From positions 1 to 42,677 of the forward strand of contig JANSXF010000037.1 in the NCBI GenBank assembly GCA_024743095.1: 42,677 nt of DNA, written 5' to 3'. Under the pieces are notes generated by a model. That model did not search any database. It was not told where the DNA came from and was given only the letters and a program-made list of their open reading frames with translations. Positions 1-9,427 of this stretch are shown here, piece by piece. Numbering within the stretch: the stretch's first letter is position 1; the number at the start of each line of letters is the position of its first letter. The translations under genes were made by a program, and so were the position numbers. Source of the DNA: Flavobacteriaceae bacterium. GTDB taxonomy: Bacteria > Bacteroidota > Bacteroidia > Flavobacteriales > Flavobacteriaceae.

Positions 1-148
1 GTATTTCACTGACCGACAAAACGAATCTTCGCGACCTTTTTACAAAAACTAAATTTCAATATGACAAAGAACGAAATAGTCTTAATGGGCAAAATTTATT
101 TAATTTTTAATCCGTCCCAATTTTTATGGGACACTAGTGTTCTAAATC

Positions 149-177
149 AAAAAAAACCATTGAAAAACGGAGGTTTT
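149..177 (-). terminator. possible weak rho-independent terminator
   Basis: Read on the minus strand, AAAACC and GGTTTT can pair around a 13-nt loop, and the second arm runs straight into a tract of eight T. It lies about 30 bp downstream of the last gene of the minus-strand operon. The stem is short and A/T-rich, so this is tentative. I see no supportable gene in positions 1-208. Confidence 0.3.
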
Positions 178-208
178 ACCGTATCGAACGATTAAAATAA
201 GCTGTAAA

Positions 209-1963
209 TCAGGGTGATAGTTTAGGCTCCAACCATAACCAGCCAAAACACAAAAGAAGAATTATATAGAACCAAAATGGCGATATCGGATTCAACTCCT
301 TTTTTGATACTGACACCGAACCATCAAATATATTTTTAGGACCGAATTTTCGATAATTGGTATTCTCTATTTCAGATTGATCCATGGTTTGAAGTTGATT
401 TTCACCATAGACGAAATACCGAAACGGAGCAATGGAATCATTGGAAACCTGAAGCTGGTTCCATCCTGTTTTTTTAGGGTATACGGTTCCCGTAAATTTA
501 CTCGGCACCAAAACGTCTTGAAGCAACGGAATTATTGCCCTTTCTTTCGTTTCCACCCCAAAGTCCGTTAACAAAGTCTGTAACTCAAACTCAAAGGGTT
601 CATCAAGTCTTGGAATTTGAGTGTGGGCCTTCCAATCCACCAAGATTTCCTGTTCCCTCGAAATATTATCAAGTATTTGAGTCCAGATCCGGGCATAAAG
701 TGCTTCTTTACCATCCAAAATCAATTGATAGGTGTTCTGCAGCAATGTTGTCCCAATTTTTCCTTTTTGCATCGGTATGTAAGATGCAACGGCAATAGAA
801 TCCACGAAAACCCCTTGTGTTTGTATATTATCTTGGAATGTATATGGATATTTTGATAAAGTCTGGGCAGGTTGACCCAACACTGTTTCGGTAACATAGT
901 CCCGATTGAACCTGAACGGCGATTGACTTTTTGAAAGTCTGAACAAACCTTCGTCGGCCTGAATAAAAATACCAAGGCCCTGCGATTCGGCAATCTCCTC
1001 CATTGCCTCTTTTGAGCCTCGTCCCAAACCTGTGAACGAATATGTATCAATAATCAATAGGTCGTAATCCTTTAAATTTTCCGAGGTAATGCCATAAATG
1101 GTTCCCGATGCCCCATTAAAATACTCAAATTTATATTTGCCCTTGGTGAGTTGTGTACGCGCCAAGACTTCATGACCTTTTTCGGTTAAGAAGTTTTTGA
1201 GATATTTGGTCTCAAAAGTCGGAAAGGTATTGACCATCAAAATTCTTAAGGGCTTTCCTTCCTTTACTTGAATGGGTATGGGTTCATCGGACAAAACTTC
1301 ACCCTCTTGGTTTTTTTCCAAAAGATGATACACAAACTGTCCGCTTGCTTTCGGCTCGCTCTTGAGTGTCACCAACTGACTTTCCATTTCCTCAAAAGGG
1401 ACCGAATCCAAAGGATTACCGCTATTATCGGCCAAAACGGCCCAATTACCAGCTTTAGGATCGGCATATGTGGCGTTTACTTCCAAGGATTCTCCCAAAA
1501 CTATTTCATCCTTTTTAGAAACGATCGTCCATCCCTGAATTGCCTCACTCCCTAAAAATACAATGGATTTATCTTCGACCTGCCAGAGGTCAAAAGGTTC
1601 CAATCCGCGACCCAACAGAAAAACGGAATCAACCTCGGTCAAAAGCGATAAAGTGCGCCCCTTGGTGTACTCCTCGGTTTTGATCCGTTTATAAATTGAT
1701 TTTAAACTATCCAACTGGGATGGTTTGTAGCCTCTGGTCAATATAATCCCCTTCCCCCGTTCGGATTCTTGATAGGTACTTGGTTTCAATATAACCATGC
1801 AGAGCGAGACGATGGCCAAAAATGACGCAATCAGTTTCACATAAAACCGTCGTTCTTTTCGTTGTGACCATTCCTTCCAGATAAGGACACACCAAAGAAC
1901 CAGCCCTACGATAATCACAGGCCATAAGAGATTCTGGTTCAAAAACACCACACCATCATTCAT
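209..1963 (-). CDS. membrane protein with amidotransferase-like middle domain, end of the MoxR/BatA operon
   Basis: This is a 584-residue protein read from the ATG at 1963; a GTG two codons upstream is less likely. Two membrane segments lie near the N terminus (about residues 10-28 and 42-61) and one near the C terminus (about 565-582), so the large middle part is probably periplasmic or held at the membrane. The middle contains a Rossmann-like stretch (LRILMVNTF, then YDLLIIDTYSF) that resembles the class-I glutamine-amidotransferase-like fold seen in VWA/BatA-associated proteins, but I see no catalytic Cys-His pair. Its start overlaps the preceding gene by 8 bp, so the two are translationally coupled. 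The context implies a part in the MoxR-DUF58-BatA membrane assembly; the biochemical role is unknown. Confidence 0.8.
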   Translation of the reverse strand: MNDGVVFLNQNLLWPVIIVGLVLWCVLIWKEWSQRKERRFYVKLIASFLAIVSLCMVILKPSTYQESERGKGIILTRGYKPSQLDSLKSIYKRIKTEEYTKGRTLSLLTEVDSVFLLGRGLEPFDLWQVEDKSIVFLGSEAIQGWTIVSKKDEIVLGESLEVNATYADPKAGNWAVLADNSGNPLDSVPFEEMESQLVTLKSEPKASGQFVYHLLEKNQEGEVLSDEPIPIQVKEGKPLRILMVNTFPTFETKYLKNFLTEKGHEVLARTQLTKGKYKFEYFNGASGTIYGITSENLKDYDLLIIDTYSFTGLGRGSKEAMEEIAESQGLGIFIQADEGLFRLSKSQSPFRFNRDYVTETVLGQPAQTLSKYPYTFQDNIQTQGVFVDSIAVASYIPMQKGKIGTTLLQNTYQLILDGKEALYARIWTQILDNISREQEILVDWKAHTQIPRLDEPFEFELQTLLTDFGVETKERAIIPLLQDVLVPSKFTGTVYPKKTGWNQLQVSNDSIAPFRYFVYGENQLQTMDQSEIENTNYRKFGPKNIFDGSVSVSKKELNPISPFWFYIILLLCFGWLWLEPKLSP

Positions 1964-4184
1964 ACACACCCAATTCTTTTAAGTACAACAAATTGATTTC
2001 ACTATCATACTTGGTCTTTTTCATGGGAATGTCCTCCATTTGGGGCAAAACCGATAAAAGACTTTTTTGTACTTCCATAAAGTTTTCCTTGGACCTATTG
2101 GCGGCTTTTTCCAAATCTCGTAGTCCCTGCAACACCTTAATATATTTTAAGGGTTCCGAAATGGCTTTTTGCGCCAATTCGTTTCCTGCATCAACAAAAA
2201 GAGCGCTGTCCGAAGTATCAAACTGTTTTTCATTTTGAATAAGGGATTCCAAACGGGATATGGCCTCCCTTGTGGATGCAAAAGAATTTTGATACTCAAA
2301 TTCCTGTCTCTTGTCGTAATTGTTGATATTTTCAATATCGCCGCTCAACCTATTTTCTTCTTTGATCGGCGGAGGGTCAAAACCAATACGGTGAACGTAG
2401 ATCCGGGCACTGTTTTTTATATCCTGAATGATTTTAAGGGCATCATATTGATACGGCAAAGATTTTTCTGGCTCGTACAATCTCAGATATAATTCAGCGT
2501 CCCACATAATGTTCAAGGCATCCCGGAGCTTTGCCTTCAGCGATTTTTCGAACAATGTGGATTCTTCTGGGTCGGAATGGTTGTGGAGATAATCGTGCAG
2601 CGGGTCTTCCTCTTCTTCCTGCACCTCATTTTCATGGTCGTGTTCTTCCACTAAATTATGCTCGTTTTCACTATCATGCTTATGGCTGTACTCATCAAGT
2701 AAATCTTCTTCTCCTTCCCCTGAACCGTGGTCCGCTTCGCCCTGCTCGTGGGACACCGCTCCGGCCGCCGCCTGCATTTCGGTCTCGTCGCCCATAAACT
2801 GTCCGTATTTTAAACGTAGCTGTTTTTGGTCAAATCCCAGTTCGTTGCTCCTAAATTTGAAGTCCTTTTCAGAAATATTGGGTTTTTCGGCAATCAGTTT
2901 TTCGGTGTCGATGATCAATTGGCGCTGGCTCCTAAAATAGTCGGGCATCAGGTCCACCCCCAAGTTGCCCTCTACTGCGAACATATCGGTCACAGTGTCG
3001 CGGATTACCGCAAAGTAGGTCTCGCTGCGCGCAATGTTCGGAAAAGGTGTTTTTTGGTCCAATGCCTCTACATAAAAATAGAGCTCATCCCCCGGGTCCA
3101 TTTTAAGGGCATCCAAATCCAAAGGTTGCTGTAATTCCATTCGTTTGTTCCCCTTTGGAACGGTTTTAGTAAAACGAATGGTCTCTTCCCTAAACTTGAC
3201 CGATTCCCCTGAACCTTTGCTCACCGTTGCAATGATATAGGCATCAGCAATTCCGAAATCATCGGAAATGTTGGCGTTGAGCATTAGTCTTTTCTCATCA
3301 TCAAACTCAAAATAACTGTAACTGTCCAATCCTTCGATCTGGACCATGGGAGGTTCATCCCTGACCATTTCCAAGGAATATAGATCACTTACATAATCGT
3401 TTCCGTCGGCATCTTTAAAAGTGAAACTATAAAATCCAGAAGCCTCCAACGTCTTGGTCAATTGATATGATGCTTCATTTTTGTCAAAATCGATAACGTC
3501 TCCCATCAAATCCATCCAAACGGCTTGCACATTGCCCTCAAATTCCAAATTCCACAATATGCTGGAACCTTGTACGGCTTTAATATTGGGGTCCGTGGTG
3601 TTCAAAATTGATTTTCCCGTATAGCTTGGGTATTGAATAGTAACCGTTGTTCCTATCAACTCTGGAATTTGTGCTGTAATGGGCAAACTATCTTTTGGTG
3701 CAAAAGTGATTTGTTCCTTGATTGATGAACCTCCTTCCGATGAATTTCCCGATTTTGTCAAAATAAAACTACCAACAAGGCCTAAAAGAATCAACCCGAA
3801 CATAACAAGAGTGGCTTTCAACAAGTTATGCGGTGGTCTCAATTTATGCAAAACTGGCTCTAGCTGCGATGCTACCCTAAACTGCTGTAACCTGGACAAA
3901 TTGGACAGTTCGTTGGATGACGACAATAATAGTCCGCTGCTATACCCGGCCTGGGGCAAATGGGCATCAATATAACCGACCGCATTTTTAGAACTGATGC
4001 TCCATGGTTTTAGAACAAAAAAAGCAATCCCGGCAGATACCATAAAGCCAATGATCCCGTAAAGCAGGTTATGGATAAGCAGATAAACGAAGCCACCAAA
4101 CCCAATAGCGTACAGAAGCCCTTCCATATATTTGGTCTGCTGCCATCGCTTTTGAAATCGTTTTATGGACAACGCTCCCATCAT
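1956..4184 (-). CDS. DUF4175-like large membrane-anchored protein with His/Asp/Glu-rich segment
   Basis: This 742-residue protein has hydrophobic segments around residues 22-58 and 122-143. A long region follows, with beta-rich stretches (about 165-395) and then helical stretches (about 410-720). Residues 479-541 are an extremely acidic insert carrying ten histidines, which could bind divalent metal. Large proteins of this kind (DUF4175-type) are regularly the next gene after BatA in Flavobacteriia; their function is not established. The start overlaps the batA stop (ATGA arrangement; a second ATG follows directly at 4181), which indicates translational coupling. The assignment to DUF4175 is from memory of gene order and size. 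Confidence 0.8.
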   Translation of the reverse strand: MMGALSIKRFQKRWQQTKYMEGLLYAIGFGGFVYLLIHNLLYGIIGFMVSAGIAFFVLKPWSISSKNAVGYIDAHLPQAGYSSGLLLSSSNELSNLSRLQQFRVASQLEPVLHKLRPPHNLLKATLVMFGLILLGLVGSFILTKSGNSSEGGSSIKEQITFAPKDSLPITAQIPELIGTTVTIQYPSYTGKSILNTTDPNIKAVQGSSILWNLEFEGNVQAVWMDLMGDVIDFDKNEASYQLTKTLEASGFYSFTFKDADGNDYVSDLYSLEMVRDEPPMVQIEGLDSYSYFEFDDEKRLMLNANISDDFGIADAYIIATVSKGSGESVKFREETIRFTKTVPKGNKRMELQQPLDLDALKMDPGDELYFYVEALDQKTPFPNIARSETYFAVIRDTVTDMFAVEGNLGVDLMPDYFRSQRQLIIDTEKLIAEKPNISEKDFKFRSNELGFDQKQLRLKYGQFMGDETEMQAAAGAVSHEQGEADHGSGEGEEDLLDEYSHKHDSENEHNLVEEHDHENEVQEEEEDPLHDYLHNHSDPEESTLFEKSLKAKLRDALNIMWDAELYLRLYEPEKSLPYQYDALKIIQDIKNSARIYVHRIGFDPPPIKEENRLSGDIENINNYDKRQEFEYQNSFASTREAISRLESLIQNEKQFDTSDSALFVDAGNELAQKAISEPLKYIKVLQGLRDLEKAANRSKENFMEVQKSLLSVLPQMEDIPMKKTKYDSEINLLYLKELGVYE

Positions 4185-5458
4185 TGTTTTTTATATTTTG
4201 ATAACACCCGTTCCACAATCATCAGCACAGCAAGGATACCAAAAACCCAAAGAGAAATATCCAAGAAGGTCGCTCTTTCCCTTTTTCGTTTGGGTTCCTT
4301 GTAATTCGGTTTGAGTTGTGCCCCATCCATTTGACGTACATCGGAATCCATCATCAAATTCTTTACATCCCCATCCAAATCCAACAATTGAAGCAATTGC
4401 TCCGGCAAGCGTTGTTCCAGCGTATTCTTTGGGTTCAACCTTGATGTTAGATAAAATAACTGCTTCTCTGCCCCAGATGCAATCAATTGCTCAGCCAAAG
4501 GATTTTCTTGATATACCAACCATTTACCTTCCAACTGATTATTATGCGTATTGCCCAAAACAATATTCAAATCGGCTTGATTGTATATTGATCCATCTTG
4601 TTTGTGAATACGTATTTCCTGTTTCAAAAATGTCGATAAGGCCTTGAACGATGCTTCGATATAGCTTGCTTCCCGTTCAAAGTCCTCTTCCACATACATA
4701 TTGATATGAAGCGTATCCGACTTTTTTAAACCAACTATCCGAGATTCATCGGAAAGTAAAAGAAGGCTATCGCCATCGCTTGTAATCTCAAAACCATCAA
4801 CCAGAGGTTCCCTTTTGATTTGCGTTGCCATATGGTTGCCCGAAGCTGTGATTAATTCCACTCCGGAATCACGATTAAAGGCCATTAAAGGTTGTGACAG
4901 GGTTTCCTCCGGATTCATAACTACCCAATGGATTTTCTTTTGGGTATTGGGCCGCATCGACCGGAAACCTTTTGCCAATGCTTTGGTGAAGACCACAATA
5001 CTATCGCAACGCAAAGAGTCCATTTTTTGCACCAATTGCCAATAATTGGGCTGTGCTTGGTTTGATTTATAATCGGCACCAGCATCCCATTCAGGAAAAC
5101 CGTTTTCCAATACGAATACTGGTGAATGTTCTTGTACACTATCCAGTATTGCGTTTATGGATATTTCGTTGGCCAGGGAAGCTTCCACAAGGTAGGCAAC
5201 CTGTTTTTTACTGCCTTTGGTTCGCCATTGCGGACCTGCCATCAACAATACGATAAGGGTTAGGATCAACATTCTAAGCAACAATAAAAACCACTCGTTC
5301 AATTGAATGTTTCTGGACTGTCTTGAATTGGATTCATCCAACAATTGGATACTCCCAATTTTTATGGTCTTGCCTTCCTTTTTGCTCCACAAATGGATGG
5401 CCAAGGGTACCAAAAGTCCCAAAAGTGCCCAGAGATATGTCGGATTAGCAAAAACCAT
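4181..5458 (-). CDS. batA: BatA-type aerotolerance membrane protein
   Basis: The 425-residue protein begins with the typical BatA N-terminal domain: membrane segment YLWALLGLLVPLAIHLW, the basic KKEGKTIKIGSIQLL region, then a second membrane segment at about 56-78 ending in MAGPQW. One further membrane helix lies at about 398-417. The central 300 residues should face the periplasm and are poorly conserved. No VWA MIDAS motif is obvious, so this is the BatA N-terminal domain type rather than a full VWA BatA. It starts directly after the DUF58 stop and overlaps the next gene. Members of this operon type are linked to MoxR ATPase-driven assembly and stress tolerance; the exact substrate is unknown. 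Confidence 0.85.
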   Translation of the reverse strand: MVFANPTYLWALLGLLVPLAIHLWSKKEGKTIKIGSIQLLDESNSRQSRNIQLNEWFLLLLRMLILTLIVLLMAGPQWRTKGSKKQVAYLVEASLANEISINAILDSVQEHSPVFVLENGFPEWDAGADYKSNQAQPNYWQLVQKMDSLRCDSIVVFTKALAKGFRSMRPNTQKKIHWVVMNPEETLSQPLMAFNRDSGVELITASGNHMATQIKREPLVDGFEITSDGDSLLLLSDESRIVGLKKSDTLHINMYVEEDFEREASYIEASFKALSTFLKQEIRIHKQDGSIYNQADLNIVLGNTHNNQLEGKWLVYQENPLAEQLIASGAEKQLFYLTSRLNPKNTLEQRLPEQLLQLLDLDGDVKNLMMDSDVRQMDGAQLKPNYKEPKRKRERATFLDISLWVFGILAVLMIVERVLSKYKKQ

Positions 5459-6358
5459 TTATACCAATCGTATTCGTTGCTTTAAAAAGAGCTGTAAGGC
5501 GTCGCCGAGGTCATTGTCCATACGGAACAGATGATAGTGCACCCCTTGGGACAGCAGTTGCTCTTTGGTTTGATTTATTTTTTCTTCCAGGGTCTTCAAG
5601 TAAACAGCCTTGGCTTTGTTCACATCTACTTTTATTTTGGTGCCTGTTTCCAAATCTTCAAATGTGACGGATTTTTTGTAATCAAAATCCATTTCACTAC
5701 CGGACATAATTTGTAGCACCACCACTTCATTGTGTGCCGTTTTCAAATTCTTCACAAAGTCGGACAGCTCGGAAACATCCTCGTACATATCGGTCAGGAA
5801 AAAGACCAGCTCCTTTTCTCCTTTATTGTGAATCCTTCTGGAAGCAATGGAAAGTTCCGGCCATTTCCCTTTGGTGGATATTTTCAACAATTCCAATAGC
5901 AAACGGTTGAAGTGTTTTTGGTCGGCTCTGGGATAAATGCTCACAAAATCATCTTCATTGAGCGCAAAAAGGCCGACCGAGTCACCTTGTTTTTGAGCTA
6001 AATGAGATAAACACGCTACCATAACGCGGGCAAACTCCAATTTGGAAATTCCGTTTTCTTCGTGCTCCATGGAAGCACTGGCATCCAAAATGAATTTGAC
6101 GGTGACATGGCTTTCCACTTCGGATTGTTTGATGTAGTACCGACCTGATCGGGCCAACATTTTCCAATCGAGCAGCCTTAGGTCATCTCCAGGTTCATAA
6201 CCTCGGTACTGACTAAATTCCATACCGGGGCCCACGCTCTTGCTCCGGTGCAGACCAGAGGTGTATCCTTCCACCACAATACGCGAAATCAGGCTAAGGC
6301 CCGATACGGTATTGATGACTTCAGGTTTTAAAAGGTCGTGGTAGTCCCTTGAGGCCAT
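5459..6358 (-). CDS. DUF58 domain protein (VWA-like partner of MoxR)
   Basis: The 299-residue soluble protein carries the DUF58 signature YRGYEPGDDLRLLDW (residues 51-65). A VWA-like beta strand with a DxSxS metal-site motif (DASAS, 92-96) follows. In this family the DUF58 protein is thought to work with the MoxR AAA+ ATPase in maturing or inserting metal or cofactor into partner proteins. Its start codon overlaps the moxR stop by one base (TAATG), and the batA start follows its own stop without a gap, so the three are almost certainly co-translated. Confidence 0.92.
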   Translation of the reverse strand: MASRDYHDLLKPEVINTVSGLSLISRIVVEGYTSGLHRSKSVGPGMEFSQYRGYEPGDDLRLLDWKMLARSGRYYIKQSEVESHVTVKFILDASASMEHEENGISKLEFARVMVACLSHLAQKQGDSVGLFALNEDDFVSIYPRADQKHFNRLLLELLKISTKGKWPELSIASRRIHNKGEKELVFFLTDMYEDVSELSDFVKNLKTAHNEVVVLQIMSGSEMDFDYKKSVTFEDLETGTKIKVDVNKAKAVYLKTLEEKINQTKEQLLSQGVHYHLFRMDNDLGDALQLFLKQRIRLV

Positions 6359-7362
6359 TATCTATCTTTTAATTGAATTGCCTTCAATATCTCTTTTGTA
6401 ACCGTATCCGAGGTGATTCCTTCCGCATCAGCCCTAAAGTTTACGAGCACCCTGTGTCTCAGTACGGGCAAGGCAACTCTCTGTAGGTCTTCCAAGGTCA
6501 CGGCCAAACGGCCTTCCAAGAGTGTGTTAGCCTTTGCGGTCAAGATCATTGCTTGTCCTGCACGTGGGCCTGCGCCCCAATCCACCCATTGCTTCACATA
6601 GTCCACCGAGGTGGTATCGGGTCGGGTAGCTCGGATAACATCGCTTACATATTGAATCAATCCATCACTGATGGATACCTCTCGGACCAACTGCTGTAAC
6701 CTAACAATATCCTCTCCCGACAATACTTTGTTTAGTTGGGCTTTTTTGGTTCCCGTGGTGGCCTTCAAAATTTGGGTCTCCTCTTTATCGGTTGGATAGC
6801 CTATTTTGATGTACAGCAAAAATCTATCCTGTTGCGCTTCCGGCAATACAAAGGTCCCCGATTGTTCTATTGGGTTTTGTGTAGCTAGTATAAAGAAAGG
6901 TTTGTCCAAAGGATAGGTTTTGTCCCCATAGGTCACCTCAAACTCTTGCATGGCCTCCAAAAGAGCTGCTTGCGTTTTAGGGGGCGTACGGTTGATCTCA
7001 TCCGCCAAAATGATATTGGAGAAAATAGGTCCCTTGTTAAACTTGAAGAATTTTTTGCCCGTGGTATGGTCTTCTTCCAATATTTCGGTTCCGATAATAT
7101 CCGATGGCATTAAATCGGGCGTAAACTGAATCCGTTTGAATTTTAAATCGATAGCATTGGAAAGTGTGCGGATCATTAAGGTCTTGGCCAATCCCGGAAC
7201 TCCTTCCAGCAGGGCATGTCCGCCTGCAAGAAACGTAATGAGCAGTTGTGAAACGGTATCCTCTTGGCCAATGATTACTTTGCCAATTTCTTTTTTAAGG
7301 GCGGTCAGCTTTTCGGAGAGCCCTTCTACTTCATTTGCAATTTGTTGTAGTTCTTTATCCAA
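6358..7362 (-). CDS. MoxR family AAA+ ATPase
   Basis: The 334-residue protein has a Walker A motif GVPGLAKT (54-61), a Walker B motif IILADEINR (117-125) and the C-terminal lid domain usual for MoxR. MoxR proteins are chaperone-like ATPases that act with VWA/DUF58 partners, here encoded by the next genes. The start is unusual. No in-frame ATG precedes the AAA+ core. The only sensible initiator is TTG at 7362, ten bases after the DUF4159 stop, while an ATG at 7374 is in another frame and soon hits a stop. Length and N terminus then match the family. Confidence 0.93.
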   Translation of the reverse strand: MDKELQQIANEVEGLSEKLTALKKEIGKVIIGQEDTVSQLLITFLAGGHALLEGVPGLAKTLMIRTLSNAIDLKFKRIQFTPDLMPSDIIGTEILEEDHTTGKKFFKFNKGPIFSNIILADEINRTPPKTQAALLEAMQEFEVTYGDKTYPLDKPFFILATQNPIEQSGTFVLPEAQQDRFLLYIKIGYPTDKEETQILKATTGTKKAQLNKVLSGEDIVRLQQLVREVSISDGLIQYVSDVIRATRPDTTSVDYVKQWVDWGAGPRAGQAMILTAKANTLLEGRLAVTLEDLQRVALPVLRHRVLVNFRADAEGITSDTVTKEILKAIQLKDR

Positions 7363-7372
7363 ATTAGTTCCA

Positions 7373-7999
7373 TTAAGAGGTTAAAGCATATAACACAATA
7401 TTCACCCCGAATCGGGTATTGTCTATTTTATACCAGCGTTTGTTTCTAAAGTCATAGTCCCATTCGCAACCATAATCCTTGTTGCTATAGAGCACCCCGA
7501 TTCTTCCATCGATCACAATGGCCTTGAGGTATTCGTGCACAAGGTCGTCTCCCCAGCCGTTCAGTTCTTGCGAAGTGGTCGGCGGACCATCATCGAATTC
7601 AAAGAAAATGGTGTAGATCTCATGGTCGTTGGGAATTTTCTTTAGTTCACCCGGACCGAATATTTCTTCCATTTGCCGTTCGAACGATTTGGCAAACAGT
7701 CCGTCAATATCATGGTTACAGTCATCTGCGAAGACAAAGCCGCCATTACGCACATATTTTTCAAAGTTCTCGCGTTCCTTTTTGGTGAACTGGACCAGTT
7801 TATGCCCGGAAATATAGCAGAACGGACTTTTAAAAATATCTTCGCTGGACAGGGTAATGATTTTTTCTTGGGTATCCACTTTTAGGGTAGTGTACTCCAC
7901 TAAAGAATTCAGTAAATTGGAAGGCATGCGCTGGTCCACATCCCAATCTCCCGATTCGTACTGTAACCTTGTAAAAAAGAATTCGTTATCCAATGCCAT
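7373..7999 (-). CDS. DUF4159 domain protein
   Basis: The 208-residue protein fits the DUF4159 family. It has an N-terminal FFFTRLQYESGDWD segment, a central GGFVFADDCNH motif and a conserved C-terminal part (GRIGVLYSNKDYGCEWDY). DUF4159 has an amidotransferase-like/ThuA-like Rossmann fold and is commonly found just upstream of moxR in Bacteroidetes. It is separated from tldE by 84 bp and from moxR by about 10 bp. No signal peptide is visible. Function is unknown. Confidence 0.85.
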   Translation of the reverse strand: MALDNEFFFTRLQYESGDWDVDQRMPSNLLNSLVEYTTLKVDTQEKIITLSSEDIFKSPFCYISGHKLVQFTKKERENFEKYVRNGGFVFADDCNHDIDGLFAKSFERQMEEIFGPGELKKIPNDHEIYTIFFEFDDGPPTTSQELNGWGDDLVHEYLKAIVIDGRIGVLYSNKDYGCEWDYDFRNKRWYKIDNTRFGVNIVLYALTS

Positions 8000-8083
8000 T
8001 TGGGTGGTAGGCTAAAATCATTGTCAAAATAAAAACTGGCGATCAAGGATAACCTGACCACCAGTTTGTTTTGATTCTTCTGT

Positions 8084-9400
8084 TTATACCGCGTCAGAAA
8101 GACTTGTGAACGTAAAGTCACGGATCTTCATATAAGGTATTAAGTTTCCGTTGACACGAACTTGTTCCCCAAGAGATTCCAGATTATTCAGCATAATGAT
8201 CGGGCTCTCGTTAAACCTGAAATTTTTGACAGGGAATTTGATTTGTCCGTTTTCGATATAAAACGTTCCGTCCCTTGTTAAACCAGTGTACAATAAGGTT
8301 TGTGGATCCACACTTCGGATGTACCAAAAACGGGTTACCAAAATACCTTTTTTGGTTCCTTTGATCATATCCTCGAAGCTTTCATCGCCACCTTCCATAA
8401 TGGAATTGCTGGGGAATGGAACTGGTTCTACTCCCTTTTGTTCCGCCCAATAACGATCGTAAGCCAGGTTTTTGACCACTCCGTTCTCTATCCAACTGGT
8501 CTTTTTAAGTGGCTGTCCCGAACCGTTCCATGTAGATGTCGGCACATCTGGGTTTAACGGATCGGACCAAATATTCACGCGCTCATCTACAATTTTTTGA
8601 CCGAGTTTGGTTCCTCCATCTTTTGCGGACATAAAACTCCTTCCCTCGTCTGCAGACCTTGCATCCAAAGAACGGAACATGTTTCTCAACAAATCGGATG
8701 CCGCGGCAGGTTCCAAGATCACCGTATATTTTCCCGGTTCAATGGCACGTGCCTCTCTGGACATTACCGCTTTGTCTATCGCCACTTTTGATGCTTCGGA
8801 AGCATCGAACTTATCGATATCGTTATAATCCCTGGTCACCCAACCGGAACCTGTACCATCGTTGGTACGCATAGTTACCGTAAAGTCAACATCAGTGGAT
8901 TGATTGTATGCAAATAGACCGTTTGAATTGATCATGGCCGAAAATTGGGCCGAATCATCCAGAAAACCTGCTGCGGTAACATCCTTTGCCGCTGCTGGAA
9001 CAATACTCTTATTGGCAACCTCTGCCCTGTATTCTGGTGTTACATTGGCGGTAGATTCCTTGTACGTGATGGCCTCATCATAGGTTTGTGGCCCCAAAGG
9101 GGGCATGAATTCAGGGTTTTCAGGAGATAGTTGAGCGAGTTCTTCCGCTCTTTTCACTACCTTTTCGAGCGATGCATCATCAAACTCATCAATGGTAGCT
9201 GTTCCTACTTTTTTTCCAAAGCTTGATTGTACCACCAAACTCTGTGTAGATCTATATCCTGCGGTGGACACGGTATTTCTAGCATATCGGATATTGCCGC
9301 TATTACTTCCACTTAGGTTTATTTCGCAGGCATCGGCATTGGAAAAGCTCAATGCTTTTTCCAAAATCTTTTTTGCTTCTTCTTTAGTATATATAGCCAT
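8084..9400 (-). CDS. tldE: TldE/PmbA family protein (metalloprotease partner)
   Basis: The 438-residue protein is a PmbA/TldE homologue. It has an N-terminal alpha/beta domain (KKILEKALSFSNADACEI) and the middle region ARAIEPGKYTVILEPAAASDLL, and ends with ESLGEQVRVNGNLIPYMKIRDFTF. It lacks the HExxxH zinc motif of TldD, as TldE proteins do. In E. coli TldD and TldE form a heterodimeric peptidase that processes peptides such as microcin B17 and CcdA. It lies 27 bp downstream of tldD in the same operon. No export signal is seen, in contrast to its partner. Confidence 0.93.
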   Translation of the reverse strand: MAIYTKEEAKKILEKALSFSNADACEINLSGSNSGNIRYARNTVSTAGYRSTQSLVVQSSFGKKVGTATIDEFDDASLEKVVKRAEELAQLSPENPEFMPPLGPQTYDEAITYKESTANVTPEYRAEVANKSIVPAAAKDVTAAGFLDDSAQFSAMINSNGLFAYNQSTDVDFTVTMRTNDGTGSGWVTRDYNDIDKFDASEASKVAIDKAVMSREARAIEPGKYTVILEPAAASDLLRNMFRSLDARSADEGRSFMSAKDGGTKLGQKIVDERVNIWSDPLNPDVPTSTWNGSGQPLKKTSWIENGVVKNLAYDRYWAEQKGVEPVPFPSNSIMEGGDESFEDMIKGTKKGILVTRFWYIRSVDPQTLLYTGLTRDGTFYIENGQIKFPVKNFRFNESPIIMLNNLESLGEQVRVNGNLIPYMKIRDFTFTSLSDAV

Positions 9401-9427
9401 TGTCTTATTATTTAATTTGAATAAACC

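Noticed and set aside
114..132. Perfect 6-bp inverted repeat GTCCCA/TGGGAC near the left edge
   Set aside because: No T-tract follows on either strand and no gene is tied to it, so I do not call it a terminator or operator.
7360..7384. Frameshift in moxR
   Set aside because: The upstream ATG is out of frame, but TTG initiation gives a full-length MoxR with the expected N terminus, so a frameshift is not needed.
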